This document shows, in pieces, positions 1 through 8,926 of a stretch of 23,337 bases of DNA. Positions within the stretch are counted from its first letter, which is position 1; each line of letters begins with the position of its first letter. The stretch spans positions 1 through 23,337 of the forward strand of contig DKYL01000044.1 of assembly GCA_002493325.1 (NCBI GenBank). The letters run 5' to 3'. The notes beneath the pieces were generated by a model, which searched no databases, had not been told where the DNA came from, and saw nothing but the letters and a program-made list of their open reading frames with translations. The translations under genes and the position numbers were made by a program. The DNA comes from Ruminococcaceae bacterium UBA7101 (lineage in GTDB: Bacteria > Bacillota > Clostridia > Oscillospirales > Acutalibacteraceae).

Positions 1-31
1 ATAAAGGGGTAATTTGTAAATAATTATTCAA

Positions 32-904
32 TCAGTTAATAAATCTTGCTCTTTTTTTATTTATTGCCACAAGTCTTTGTGTAATTATCAGTTCGTCATA
101 GGTCTGCTTGGCTCTCACAAACAGCCAGAATTTTTTCCCGCATTCATTGCAGACCCCCGAATTTCTAAAGGTATTATTGCTGAATTCGTATTTGCCGAAG
201 GGTGAAACCGTGCCGCTGCACGCAGGGCATTTCAGTTCAACCTTATTCACATCAAAATCACCGTAAACAGGCTTATTTATAAAATAGGATTTGAATACAA
301 GCCGTTCAAAAAAACGCGCATCACATTTTACAATAAAATTTTTGAACTTGTCCTTATCAAAAACCTTTTCAAGGCAGTAGGCTGTAACAAAGCAATCCTC
401 AAGAGCACGGTGAAACTTTGCTGTATCAACATCAACGCCAAACTTTTCGGCACATTTTGACAGACTGATTTGTGAACCGTTATGGTCACTGATAAACTGC
501 ATACAATAGCTCTGTGCATCAGCATAATAGTGCATGAACTCAACGTTTGAGGTGTTTTTAAAACGCTTATAATTATCTGCAAGGGTATACAAATCACTGT
601 TTGACCAACTAAGAAAAACAACGTCATTTCCCCTGCTCCAGCGTGAAAAATCTGCAAAGGCTTCATCAAAAGATATACCGTCAGCCCTTATTTCCTCCAT
701 AGTGATATGGGTAAGCTTTTTAAAGTTTGATCCAAGCTTTTTTGACAGTCTTGGATAGATTAACTGCTTAAAAGTATCAATGACCTCAAAATTTTCGTTA
801 AGCTTAACAGCACCGATTTCTATAATTTCATTTATTCCCTTTTGCGTTCTGTAATTAAATGCATTATTCCATTCTAAATCAAAGATAATATATTCCATAT
901 TCAT
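32..904 (-). CDS. DEDDh-family 3'-5' exonuclease with C-terminal zinc ribbon
   Basis: Predicted 3'-5' exonuclease of the DnaQ/RNase T-like superfamily, acting on DNA or RNA ends in the cytoplasm; the substrate cannot be told from sequence. The N-terminus carries the ExoI motif FDLEW (Asp and Glu at about residues 9 and 11). A middle motif is LSWSNSDLYTL, and the ExoIII motif with its catalytic His and Asp is FHRALEDC near residues 165-172. After about residue 220 two pairs of cysteines, CPAC and CNEC, form a probable zinc ribbon, an addition not found in plain epsilon-type domains. About 290 residues. The start is uncertain: GTG at 907, ATG at 904 and ATG at 898 are all in frame and none has a strong Shine-Dalgarno. 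A terminator hairpin for secG lies just upstream and I see no promoter of its own, so it may depend on read-through. Confidence 0.8.
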   Translation of the reverse strand: MNMEYIIFDLEWNNAFNYRTQKGINEIIEIGAVKLNENFEVIDTFKQLIYPRLSKKLGSNFKKLTHITMEEIRADGISFDEAFADFSRWSRGNDVVFLSWSNSDLYTLADNYKRFKNTSNVEFMHYYADAQSYCMQFISDHNGSQISLSKCAEKFGVDVDTAKFHRALEDCFVTAYCLEKVFDKDKFKNFIVKCDARFFERLVFKSYFINKPVYGDFDVNKVELKCPACSGTVSPFGKYEFSNNTFRNSGVCNECGKKFWLFVRAKQTYDELIITQRLVAINKKRARFIN

Positions 905-924
905 CACACTTTTTCTAAAAAAAA

Positions 925-946
925 TAACCTTGCATACGCAAGGTTA
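925..946 (-). terminator. Intrinsic terminator after secG
   Basis: A perfect 9-bp stem, TAACCTTGC / GCAAGGTTA with a 4-nt loop, is followed on the minus strand by a run of eight T (A-run at 917-924). It lies 14 bases past the secG stop and only about 20 bases before the exonuclease start. Confidence 0.85.
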
Positions 947-960
947 CTTCTCTTAAAAAC

Positions 961-1212
961 TTATCCTATAAAAAGAAATACAAGGAATGCAGCAAGAACA
1001 ATTATGAAGAAAACTACGATTAACCATTTTGTAATTCTTTCGAGCTTTGCTTCAATAGTTCTTCCCTTGGATTTGCCTAAAAAGGTTTCAGCACCGCCGG
1101 CAATAGCACCGGAAAGGTTCTGAGAACGACCCTCCTGCATAAGTACAACGATAGTTATAATTACAGATGCAACAATAAGAATTGCACCAAATACATAGTG
1201 ATACCAGGACAT
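961..1212 (-). CDS. secG: Preprotein translocase subunit SecG
   Basis: Small membrane subunit of the SecYEG translocon, assisting SecA-driven protein export. At 83 residues it has the usual size. It shows two hydrophobic segments (about residues 5-26 and 61-82) flanking the conserved polar linker LMQEGRSQNLSGAIAGGAETFLG, which matches the SecG signature. A GGAGG ribosome binding site lies about 8 bases before the ATG at 1212. It has its own promoter at 1246-1274 and its own terminator at 925-946, so it is probably a single-gene transcript. The parC gene upstream has no visible terminator and could also read in. Confidence 0.95.
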   Translation of the reverse strand: MSWYHYVFGAILIVASVIITIVVLMQEGRSQNLSGAIAGGAETFLGKSKGRTIEAKLERITKWLIVVFFIIVLAAFLVFLFIG

Positions 1213-1245
1213 AGTTATTCCTCCGTTAATCTAAATTACTAATGG

Positions 1246-1274
1246 ATTATATCACAATAGCAGTTATAATGCAA
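1246..1274 (-). promoter_or_regulatory. secG promoter (extended -10)
   Basis: On the minus strand TTGCAT (-35, 1269-1274), a 17-bp spacer and TATAAT (-10, 1246-1251), with TG one base before the -10 (TGATATAAT). It ends about 34 bases before the secG ATG. Confidence 0.8.
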
Positions 1275-1290
1275 GCACTTTTTTAAAATG

Positions 1291-3531
1291 TTAGAAAGTT
1301 ATTTGCTCTGCTATATCAGCTTCACCGGGCAAAGCACCTGCAGCAGGAAGATTTTTGGCTCTGAAACGCCATTCCTTTTCAAACTCATTTTCAAAATGAA
1401 TATGAATGGAAATTACCTTTTGTGTCTTTTTCAGCTTCATAGCAGCAATGCCCTGTGTATCCTTTGTGGTCTTGGGCAAAACGCCTGCCGTATTAATAAG
1501 CAGTCTTCTGCCCCCTGAAGAGCTTAACACAATATCTGTATCTTCCCTTATATAAATTGCACCTGCAAGCGGTGATTTATTTGAATAAGCATTAATCAGC
1601 TTTTTTCTGTTGGTTTTGGTTGCATATGCCGCCATATCAACCTTGGCAAGCTTGCCGTTTTCAAAGGCAAACAGCATATAGCCTGAATACGCACTGAGCA
1701 CAGCCATATAAATAACCTGCTCACCCTCATCCATATCAAGCTTTGAAGGGACATATTCACCGAGGACAGATGCTTTTGTATCTGCAAAATCATCAGCCTT
1801 TGATTTATATACCTGATGATTATTTGTAAAGAACAGCAATTCATCCTTATTTGAACATTCGATTTCAGGGAGCATTTTATCCCCCTCTTTAACCTTCTGT
1901 TCACCGCTCATACGCAGATTGGCTGTTTTAATCTTTTTAAGATAGCCCTGCTCTGACAGGAACAGCGTTACAGGATAATCGGCAATTTCAATAACCTCAG
2001 CAGGCAGCTCCTCATCAGCATCATAAAGCACTTCGCTTTTTCTGCCCTTATCATACTTTTTAGCAACTGCATCAAGCTCACCAATGATGATTTTTTTCAT
2101 TTTGTTTTTGCTTGCAAGCGTTGCTTCAAGATCAGCAATGTCATTTTCAAGCTGCTCAATATCCTTGATTCGCTTAAGGATGTATTCACGGTTGAGATGG
2201 CGCAGCTTGATTTCTGCAACATATTCAGCCTGAATTTCATCAATGCCAAAGCCAATCATAAGATTTGGAATAACCTCTGACTCGCTTTCAGTTTCTCTTA
2301 CAATTTTTACAGCCTTGTCAATATCAAGCAGAATCTTTGAAAGACCTTTCAATAAATGAAGCTGCTTTCTCTTTTTATCAAGATTGAAGGTAATGCGTCT
2401 TCTGATACATTCAAGACGGAAATCAATCCATTCCAAAAGTATTCCCTTGACACCAAGCACAACAGGTCTGCCTTTTATAAGCAGATTAAAGTTACAGCTA
2501 AAGCTGTCCTGCAGCGGTGTCATTTTGTAAAGCTTAAGCATAAACTTATCCGCATCCACACCACGCTTAAGGTCAATGGTTATTTTCAAGCCTGACAAAT
2601 CCGTTTCATCACGGATGTCGCTGATTTCCTTAATCTTATTTGACTTAACAAGCTCGACAACCTTGTCAATTACTGCTTCGGAGGTAGTAGTCGGCGGAAT
2701 CTGTGTAATATCAATACAGTTAAATTTTTTATCATAGGTGTATTTTGCACGTACCTTGACAGAGCCTCTTCCTGTTTCATAAATTTTATCAAGCTCAGCC
2801 TTGTCATAAAGTATATAACCGCCGCCCACGAAATCAGGGGCAACCAGTGTATCACTGATAACGTGGTCAGGATTTTTCATAAGTGCAACTGTTGTATCAC
2901 AAATTTCTTTGATATTAAAGGACGCAATTGACGATGCCATACCTACGGCAATACCTGTTGTAACATTGCACAGAATCGTCGGGAACGTAACAGGCAGGAG
3001 TGTCGGCTCCTTCATAGTGTTATCATAGTTATCAACAAAATCAACCGTATCCAGTTTAATATCATCAAACAGCTCGTGACAGATAGGCGCAAGCTTAGCC
3101 TCTGTGTAACGTGATGCGGCATACATCATATTTCTGCTGTATGCTTTACCAAAGTTACCCTTTGACTCAACAAATGGATATAACAGTGCCTCATTGCCTC
3201 GTGACAGACGTACCATAGTTTCATAAATCGCAGCGTCACCATGGGGATTAAGCTGCATGGTACGTCCCACGATGTTGGCACTTTTTATTGTTCCGCCCTG
3301 CAGAAGCCCCATGTTATACATTGTGTAAAGGAGCTTTCTGTGAGATGGCTTTAAGCCGTCGATTTCAGGGATGGCACGTGACAGGATAACACTCATAGCA
3401 TAAGGCATATAGTTGCCTGTTAAGGTATCGGTAATTACCTCATCCTGCACAGAACCTGCGCCTTTGATATGCACATTATCAGCAAGCGGATTATTATTCT
3501 GCGTTGTATTTTCTTTTTTTCTTTTAGCCAA
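1291..3531 (-). CDS. parC: Type II topoisomerase subunit A (topoisomerase IV ParC-like, clostridial divergent clade)
   Basis: DNA breakage-reunion subunit pairing with the adjacent ATPase subunit; decatenates or relaxes DNA. 746 residues. The catalytic tyrosine is Y142 in ASRYTEAKL, where classical GyrA/ParC have AAMRYTEARL. The quinolone-pocket helix reads NPHGDAAIYE (96-104), with Ala100 where E. coli GyrA has Ser83 and Glu104 where it has Asp87. A coiled-coil-rich region spans about 370-490 and a diverged C-terminal domain about 520-700. I see no canonical GyrA-box (QRRGGKG), which argues against gyrase. The start is TTG (3529-3531), supported by AAAGGAGG with 8-nt spacing; this Shine-Dalgarno overlaps the parE stop codon, implying translational coupling. 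Confidence 0.88.
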   Translation of the reverse strand: MAKRKKENTTQNNNPLADNVHIKGAGSVQDEVITDTLTGNYMPYAMSVILSRAIPEIDGLKPSHRKLLYTMYNMGLLQGGTIKSANIVGRTMQLNPHGDAAIYETMVRLSRGNEALLYPFVESKGNFGKAYSRNMMYAASRYTEAKLAPICHELFDDIKLDTVDFVDNYDNTMKEPTLLPVTFPTILCNVTTGIAVGMASSIASFNIKEICDTTVALMKNPDHVISDTLVAPDFVGGGYILYDKAELDKIYETGRGSVKVRAKYTYDKKFNCIDITQIPPTTTSEAVIDKVVELVKSNKIKEISDIRDETDLSGLKITIDLKRGVDADKFMLKLYKMTPLQDSFSCNFNLLIKGRPVVLGVKGILLEWIDFRLECIRRRITFNLDKKRKQLHLLKGLSKILLDIDKAVKIVRETESESEVIPNLMIGFGIDEIQAEYVAEIKLRHLNREYILKRIKDIEQLENDIADLEATLASKNKMKKIIIGELDAVAKKYDKGRKSEVLYDADEELPAEVIEIADYPVTLFLSEQGYLKKIKTANLRMSGEQKVKEGDKMLPEIECSNKDELLFFTNNHQVYKSKADDFADTKASVLGEYVPSKLDMDEGEQVIYMAVLSAYSGYMLFAFENGKLAKVDMAAYATKTNRKKLINAYSNKSPLAGAIYIREDTDIVLSSSGGRRLLINTAGVLPKTTKDTQGIAAMKLKKTQKVISIHIHFENEFEKEWRFRAKNLPAAGALPGEADIAEQITF

Positions 3532-3545
3532 AACAATAACCTCCT

Positions 3546-5525
3546 TTAGCTGACATCGGCAGCATCAATGTAAAGATGCCCATAGTCTGCAATATATTCT
3601 TTTCTTCCGTCAAGATTATCACCAAGAAGCAAATCAAACATTTCAGATGTTCTTTCTGCCTCAGCAGGTGTTACCTTAATAAGACGTCTTGTAGCAGGAT
3701 TCATAGTAGTAAGCGCCATCATCTCAGCCTCATTTTCACCAAGACCTTTTGAACGCTGAACAGTATACTTTTTATCACCTATTTCTTCCTTGATTTCATC
3801 CATTTCAATTTCATTATAAGCAAAATATGTCTGGTCGCCGCAAGTAACCTCATAAAGCGGTGATTCGGCAATGTACACCTTGCCTGCTTCAATAAGCTTT
3901 GGCATAAGGCGGTAAATCATAGTCAGAATAAGTGTTCTGATCTGAAAGCCGTCAACGTCGGCATCGGTACAAATAAGAACCTTTGACCAGCGAAGGTTGT
4001 CCATATCAAACAATGACAAATCCTTTGCTGCCTTGCTTTTGACCTCAACACCGCAGCCGAGTACCTTAATCAAATCCGTTATGATTTCACTTTTGAAAAT
4101 TTTATCATAATCGGATTTTAAGCAGTTCAGAATTTTACCCCTGACAGGAATAATAGCCTGAAAGTTTGCATCTCTCGCCTGCTTGCAGGCACCAAGAGCA
4201 GAGTCACCCTCTACGATAAACACTTCCCTCTCGTTGACATCCTTTGAACGGCAGTCAACAAATTTCTGAATACGGTTTGTCAAATCCATTTTTGACTGCA
4301 GAGAGGTTTTTAAAGTTTTTCTTGTATTTTCCGCCTTAACTCTGGCTCTCATATTGATAAGAACCTGATTAGAAATTTTGTCGGCATCCATTTTATTTTC
4401 GATAAAATATACTTCAAGCTGTCGGCGGAAAAAGTCAGTCATAGCCTCCTGAATAAACTTATTTGTTATCGCTTTTTTTGTCTGGTTTTCATAGGAGGTC
4501 TGCGTTGAAAATGAGGATACAACAAAGATAATGCAGTCCTCAACATCCTGAATATTTATCTGGCTGTCACTTTTAGCATATTTATTATTTGCTTTTAAGT
4601 AAGCATTAATCTGATTAACAAATGCACTTTTAAAAGCCTTTTCAGGTGCACCGCCGTGTTCAAGATAGCTTGAATTGTGGTAGTACTCCTTAAGCTGTGT
4701 TTTTAGGGAAAAGCATAATGCAGCCTTAATTTTCAGCTTATATTCAGGCAAATCCTCTCTATCCTTACCTCGGCGTTCACATTCCCAGTACTGCGGTGCG
4801 GTAAAAGCATTATCGCCTGCAAGCTCTTTGACATAATCGGAAATACCGTCATTATAGCAAAATTCAATTGTATCAAATTTTGAGGCAGACACCTGATCCT
4901 TTAAAATAAATTTGATACCGTCATTAACAATAGCCTGTCTTTTTATAGTTTCTTTATAATAGTCAAGAGGGATATTGATATCGGTGAAAACATCCAAATC
5001 AGGCTTCCAGCGTATACGTGTTCCTGTATCACGCTTGTCATATTTTTCCTTAACAAGACCGCCTACATTTTCACCCTTTTCAAAATGGAGCGTATATTTA
5101 TAGCCGCCTGTATGCACCTCAGCATCCATATATTCAGAAGCATACTGTGTTGCACACAAGCCAAGACCGTTAAGACCAAGTGAAAACTCATAATTTTCGC
5201 CGTCATTGTCATACTTGCCGCCTGCATACATTTCACAGAAGAGAAGCTCCCAGTTAAATTTTTCTTCATTCTTATTGTAATCGACAGGAATACCGCGTCC
5301 GAAATCCTGCACCTCAACTGAGCCGTCAAGAAAACGTGTTACAACAATTTTTCCGCCGTAGCCTTCTCTTGCTTCATCGATTGAGTTTGACATAATTTCA
5401 AACACAGCGTGCTCACAGCCCTCAAGACCATCTGAGCCGAATATTACCGCAGGGCGCAGTCTTACCCTGTCTGCACCCTTTAAGGATTTAATACTGTCAT
5501 TACCATACTCTTTTTTCTTAGCCAA
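3546..5525 (-). CDS. parE: Type II topoisomerase subunit B (topoisomerase IV ParE-like, divergent clade)
   Basis: ATPase/TOPRIM subunit of a type II topoisomerase, partner of the downstream ParC-like subunit. 659 residues. The N-terminal GHKL ATPase shows FEIMSNSIDEAREG (about 42-55; Glu43, Asn47) and GLNGLGLCATQYASE (117-131). The TOPRIM domain has EGDSALGACKQARD (439-452) and DADVDG (521-526), so the catalytic acidic residues are kept. The flanks differ from classical GyrB/ParE: EGDSA is followed by LGAC rather than GGSA, and DADVDG by FQIRTL rather than SHIRTL. The start is TTG at 5523-5525 with a GGAGGG site upstream; the next gene, parC, also starts with TTG. Driven by the promoter at 5562-5590. 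Confidence 0.9.
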   Translation of the reverse strand: MAKKKEYGNDSIKSLKGADRVRLRPAVIFGSDGLEGCEHAVFEIMSNSIDEAREGYGGKIVVTRFLDGSVEVQDFGRGIPVDYNKNEEKFNWELLFCEMYAGGKYDNDGENYEFSLGLNGLGLCATQYASEYMDAEVHTGGYKYTLHFEKGENVGGLVKEKYDKRDTGTRIRWKPDLDVFTDINIPLDYYKETIKRQAIVNDGIKFILKDQVSASKFDTIEFCYNDGISDYVKELAGDNAFTAPQYWECERRGKDREDLPEYKLKIKAALCFSLKTQLKEYYHNSSYLEHGGAPEKAFKSAFVNQINAYLKANNKYAKSDSQINIQDVEDCIIFVVSSFSTQTSYENQTKKAITNKFIQEAMTDFFRRQLEVYFIENKMDADKISNQVLINMRARVKAENTRKTLKTSLQSKMDLTNRIQKFVDCRSKDVNEREVFIVEGDSALGACKQARDANFQAIIPVRGKILNCLKSDYDKIFKSEIITDLIKVLGCGVEVKSKAAKDLSLFDMDNLRWSKVLICTDADVDGFQIRTLILTMIYRLMPKLIEAGKVYIAESPLYEVTCGDQTYFAYNEIEMDEIKEEIGDKKYTVQRSKGLGENEAEMMALTTMNPATRRLIKVTPAEAERTSEMFDLLLGDNLDGRKEYIADYGHLYIDAADVS

Positions 5526-5561
5526 ATTTATCCCTCCGAATTGAAGTTCGCATACTGGAAT

Positions 5562-5590
5562 ATATTACAATATCTTGTATTAAAAGTCAA
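5562..5590 (-). promoter_or_regulatory. parE-parC promoter
   Basis: On the minus strand TTGACT (5585-5590), 17-bp spacer, TAATAT (5562-5567). The predicted leader to the TTG start is about 30 bases. Confidence 0.78.
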
Positions 5591-5601
5591 GAATACAAAA
5601 A

Positions 5602-5633
5602 TTTAACGGTAGCTGTTGTATGCTACCGTTAAA
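5602..5633 (-). terminator. Terminator of the rnj-rplI-dnaB-tilS-ftsH operon
   Basis: A 12-bp perfect stem (TTTAACGGTAGC / GCTACCGTTAAA) with an 8-nt loop, 7 bases past the ftsH stop. On the minus strand it runs into a T-rich tail (AAATTTTTG). It separates ftsH from the parE promoter a few bases further on. Confidence 0.85.
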
Positions 5634-5639
5634 AATATT

Positions 5640-7646
5640 TTATTCGTCAGATACCGACTCATCGGAAATGCCGTTATTGTCACAATCGACAGCCTCAGCA
5701 CGTTCCTCGGAAATAGTATCAGCAGCATTTTCTGTATCAGCTACTTTTTCCTCATTATTTTCATCAGTATCATCGTCATCAGACTTTTCAATAAAGCCTT
5801 TTTCCATTAATGAAGCGAAGTCATCACCGCTTATCTTTTCTCTTTCAATAAGAGTTTCTGCAATAAGCACCAATTTATCATAATGCTCTCTGAGAATTTT
5901 CTCCGTTTTTTCATATGCATCACGCATCATTTTTTCAATCTCGGCATCAATTCTTGCAGAGGTCACATCACTGTAATTGTTAACGTGACCGTAATCCCTG
6001 CCAAGAAATACCTCGTTATTATCATCACTGTATACAACAGGACCAAGCTCATCACTCATACCGTATTTCGCAACCATATCACGGCAGATTGTGGATGCTC
6101 TCTGCAGGTCATTTGAAGCACCTGTTGATATATCATTGAGCACGATTGCCTCAGCAACACGACCGCCGAGCAGGCACACAAGCTCATCAAGCATAGCTTT
6201 TTTGGAAGGATAGTTTTCCTCCTGCGGCGTATACCACGTATATCCGCCTGCACCCATTCCACGGGGAATAATAGAAATTTCCTTAACAGGATCACACTCC
6301 TCAAGATAATATGAGGAAACAGCGTGACCTGCCTCGTGATAAGCAGTAAGCTTTTTGGATTTTTCATTATATTTATGAGATTTCTTTTCGGTACCGATTC
6401 CAACCTTGGAAATCGCATCAAAAATCTCAGCCATTGTGATAGCTTTCTTTCCGCGTCTGACAGCAAGTATAGCAGCTTCATTAAGAAGATTTTCGAGATC
6501 GGCGCCTGTAAAGCCTGTTGTATCTTTTGCAACATCACTGAGGTCAACATCAGGAGCAAGCGGCTTATTCTTTGCATGAACCTTGAGTATATCCTCCCTG
6601 CCCTTGGCGTCAGGTCTGTTAACCGTAATCTGTCTGTCAAATCTGCCAGGTCTTAAAAGTGCAGGGTCAAGAACATCCGGTCTGTTTGTTGCAGCAATAA
6701 CGATAATACCTGTGTTATTGCCGAAGCCGTCCATTTCAACAAGTATCTGATTAAGCGTCTGCTCTCGTTCATCATTGCCGCCGCCTGTGCCTGTTCCTCT
6801 GTGGCGTCCGACAGCATCAATCTCATCAATAAAAACAATACAGGGTGCTTTTTTCTGTGCCTGGTCAAACAAATCACGTACACGGGATGCACCGACACCA
6901 ACATACATTTCTACAAAATCAGAGCCTGAAATGGACAGAAACGGTGTATCTGCCTCACCTGCAACAGCACGCGCAAGCAATGTTTTACCTGTACCTGGAG
7001 GACCAACCATAAGCACACCCTTTGGTATTCTTGCACCGAGAGCAGTAAACTTTTCGCTGTCTTTAAGGAAATCAACAAGCTCCTGCATTTCTTCCTTTTC
7101 CTCATCACAGCCTGCAACATCTGCAAAGGTAGTTTTATTTTTCTCATCATCTGTATGAACCTTTGCTCTTATTTTGCCAAAGCCAAGCGTTCTGTTTGTT
7201 TCATTATTCATAGCGCTGCTCATTTTTCTTATCATATAGATTGAAAGAGCAATAATACCTATGGTGATAACCAGGCTTGGCAGCATACTGTAAATCCATG
7301 AACCCGATGTACCTTTTTTATAGTCAAAAACTATTTTGTTATCCGGATTTTTTTCATTATACTCCTCTACCTCATCCCTGATATCATCAAGAAAATAAGC
7401 TACATTAGGAACAGAATAGCGCTGCTCCTTATCAGGCTCGGCAAAGGTTTTATAAATCAGACTGCCGCTTGAAAGGTCAAGGGTAAATTCCTTTACCTCA
7501 TCATTTTTAAATACTGTCACAATATCAGAATACTTAACATCCACCTTTGTCTGCTGCTGAGAAAAGAAAATAATCGCACCAATCAGAAGCACCGGTATCA
7601 ATAAATATATTAAGATTGATTTCCAGTTTTTCGCCATATTATTCAT
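5640..7646 (-). CDS. ftsH: ATP-dependent zinc metalloprotease FtsH
   Basis: Membrane-anchored AAA+ protease that extracts and degrades membrane and regulatory proteins. 668 residues. Transmembrane segments lie at about 10-28 and 117-140 around an extracytoplasmic domain. The AAA module has Walker A GPPGTGKT (215-222), Walker B VFIDEID (271-277) and the second region of homology IAATNRPDVLDPALLRPGRF (318-337). The zinc-protease motif HEAGH is at 437-441. The C-terminus is a long acidic tail rich in Asp and Glu from about 620. The start ATG at 7646 shares one base with the tilS stop (TAATG), and GGAGG inside tilS gives 8-nt spacing. Last gene of the operon. The hpt gene often found between tilS and ftsH is missing here. 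Confidence 0.97.
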   Translation of the reverse strand: MNNMAKNWKSILIYLLIPVLLIGAIIFFSQQQTKVDVKYSDIVTVFKNDEVKEFTLDLSSGSLIYKTFAEPDKEQRYSVPNVAYFLDDIRDEVEEYNEKNPDNKIVFDYKKGTSGSWIYSMLPSLVITIGIIALSIYMIRKMSSAMNNETNRTLGFGKIRAKVHTDDEKNKTTFADVAGCDEEKEEMQELVDFLKDSEKFTALGARIPKGVLMVGPPGTGKTLLARAVAGEADTPFLSISGSDFVEMYVGVGASRVRDLFDQAQKKAPCIVFIDEIDAVGRHRGTGTGGGNDEREQTLNQILVEMDGFGNNTGIIVIAATNRPDVLDPALLRPGRFDRQITVNRPDAKGREDILKVHAKNKPLAPDVDLSDVAKDTTGFTGADLENLLNEAAILAVRRGKKAITMAEIFDAISKVGIGTEKKSHKYNEKSKKLTAYHEAGHAVSSYYLEECDPVKEISIIPRGMGAGGYTWYTPQEENYPSKKAMLDELVCLLGGRVAEAIVLNDISTGASNDLQRASTICRDMVAKYGMSDELGPVVYSDDNNEVFLGRDYGHVNNYSDVTSARIDAEIEKMMRDAYEKTEKILREHYDKLVLIAETLIEREKISGDDFASLMEKGFIEKSDDDDTDENNEEKVADTENAADTISEERAEAVDCDNNGISDESVSDE

Positions 7647-8926
7647 TAATTATCCTCCGCGAGAATTTTGATTGTAATAACTCGTTTTGTATTTTTATCC
7701 GTCTTAACACGTTCATCAACACAGTAATCGGCAATACCTATTATACCTAAATCATCACAGATTACTCCCACTGAAGCACGTTTTTCAACAGGAACGGAAA
7801 GCTCATTAAAAAGCTTTTTAAGTGATTTTGTGCAACCACGGTTTGCAGGGGAAATTCTGTCACCGCAATTTCTTCCCCTAACAGTTACACTGCCGTTAAT
7901 TTTATCATAGTCACAGTAAAAATCAACAGATTTTTCATTAAATTCATCAATATTTAAAATTTTGGTAATATAGTTAAAGCTGTTTTCGCTTTCAGAAAGC
8001 CGTGCAAGCCTCAAATTTTTACTGTCAGCTACAGCAAACCATTCACCTTTAATCTGAACCTTACCCGTTTTATTCACTAAATTTAACACAGACATAAGGT
8101 GATTTCTGTCAAGATGTATACCCTGTTCAAAAAAATATTTTGATAAAACCCGTTTCAAAACAGCAGGGTCCAGGGTTTTCAGTGTATCAAGCTTCAGCTT
8201 ATTATCTGTACAAGCCAAATGATAACCTTCATCTGCACATTTATCTATAAAGCTGTAATCATCAGTGCAGTCATTTATAAATTCGGCAAATTTATTTTCA
8301 TAATCATCGTTCAGCTTCAAAAACAAAGGGAGTATTTCATTCCTGATTTTATTTCTTGAATAATCATTTGATAAATTTGTTTCATCTGTCCTGAAAGCGA
8401 TTGAATGATTAAGACAATATTTTCTTATATCATCAGAACTGATTTCGATAAGCGGTCTTATAATTTTACCTCTGACAGGAGGAATACCGCAAACGCCCTT
8501 CAACCCCGTACCACGTACAAGTCTGAATAAAACGGTTTCAATATTATCACTTAAATTATGTGCGGTAGCAATTTTTTCACACGCAATGCTTTCAAAAAAT
8601 GCATAACGCCTGTTTCTCGAGTATTCCTCAACTCCCAGTCCTGCCGCAGCAGCCTCAGAAACAGCATGAATGGAAAGCATATGAAATTCAATATTATTAT
8701 GTTCACAATATGCTTTAACAAAGGCGGCATCCTCAAGCGAGCTTTTCCCTCTTATTCCGTGTTCAATATGTGCAGCCTTGACTTTAATGTTAAGCTTGTC
8801 CTTATTCTTAACAAAAAAATCAAGCAGCAGCATAGAATCCGCCCCGCCTGAAACACCAACCAGAACAGTGTCACCTGCTGAAAGCATTTTATATTTATGG
8901 ATTGTACTAATAATTCTATTATTCAT
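7646..8926 (-). CDS. tilS: tRNA(Ile)-lysidine synthetase
   Basis: Cytoplasmic enzyme that uses ATP and lysine to convert C34 of tRNA-Ile(CAU) to lysidine, letting it read AUA. The PP-loop signature SGGADS is at residues 26-31. The HIEHGIRG and ENIETVLFRL-type context (here SDNIETVLFRLVRGTG) follows, as in the family, and a TilS C-terminal domain ends the protein, which has 426 residues from this start. An upstream in-frame extension to 8971 lies wholly inside dnaB. I chose ATG at 8926 because it begins MNNRIISTI directly before the PP-loop domain and overlaps the dnaB stop in the 8-base string ATGAATAA, a typical coupling arrangement. Essential in bacteria generally. Confidence 0.93.
   Translation of the reverse strand: MNNRIISTIHKYKMLSAGDTVLVGVSGGADSMLLLDFFVKNKDKLNIKVKAAHIEHGIRGKSSLEDAAFVKAYCEHNNIEFHMLSIHAVSEAAAAGLGVEEYSRNRRYAFFESIACEKIATAHNLSDNIETVLFRLVRGTGLKGVCGIPPVRGKIIRPLIEISSDDIRKYCLNHSIAFRTDETNLSNDYSRNKIRNEILPLFLKLNDDYENKFAEFINDCTDDYSFIDKCADEGYHLACTDNKLKLDTLKTLDPAVLKRVLSKYFFEQGIHLDRNHLMSVLNLVNKTGKVQIKGEWFAVADSKNLRLARLSESENSFNYITKILNIDEFNEKSVDFYCDYDKINGSVTVRGRNCGDRISPANRGCTKSLKKLFNELSVPVEKRASVGVICDDLGIIGIADYCVDERVKTDKNTKRVITIKILAEDN

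Noticed and set aside
1291..5525. Calling the topoisomerase pair DNA gyrase
   Set aside because: No GyrA-box is visible in the A subunit and the B/A gene order and motifs fit the clostridial topoisomerase IV-like clade.
6775..7158. A 127-codon open frame opposite ftsH, and similar antisense frames
   Set aside because: They mirror strongly conserved genes on the other strand, lack ribosome sites and show no recognisable domain.
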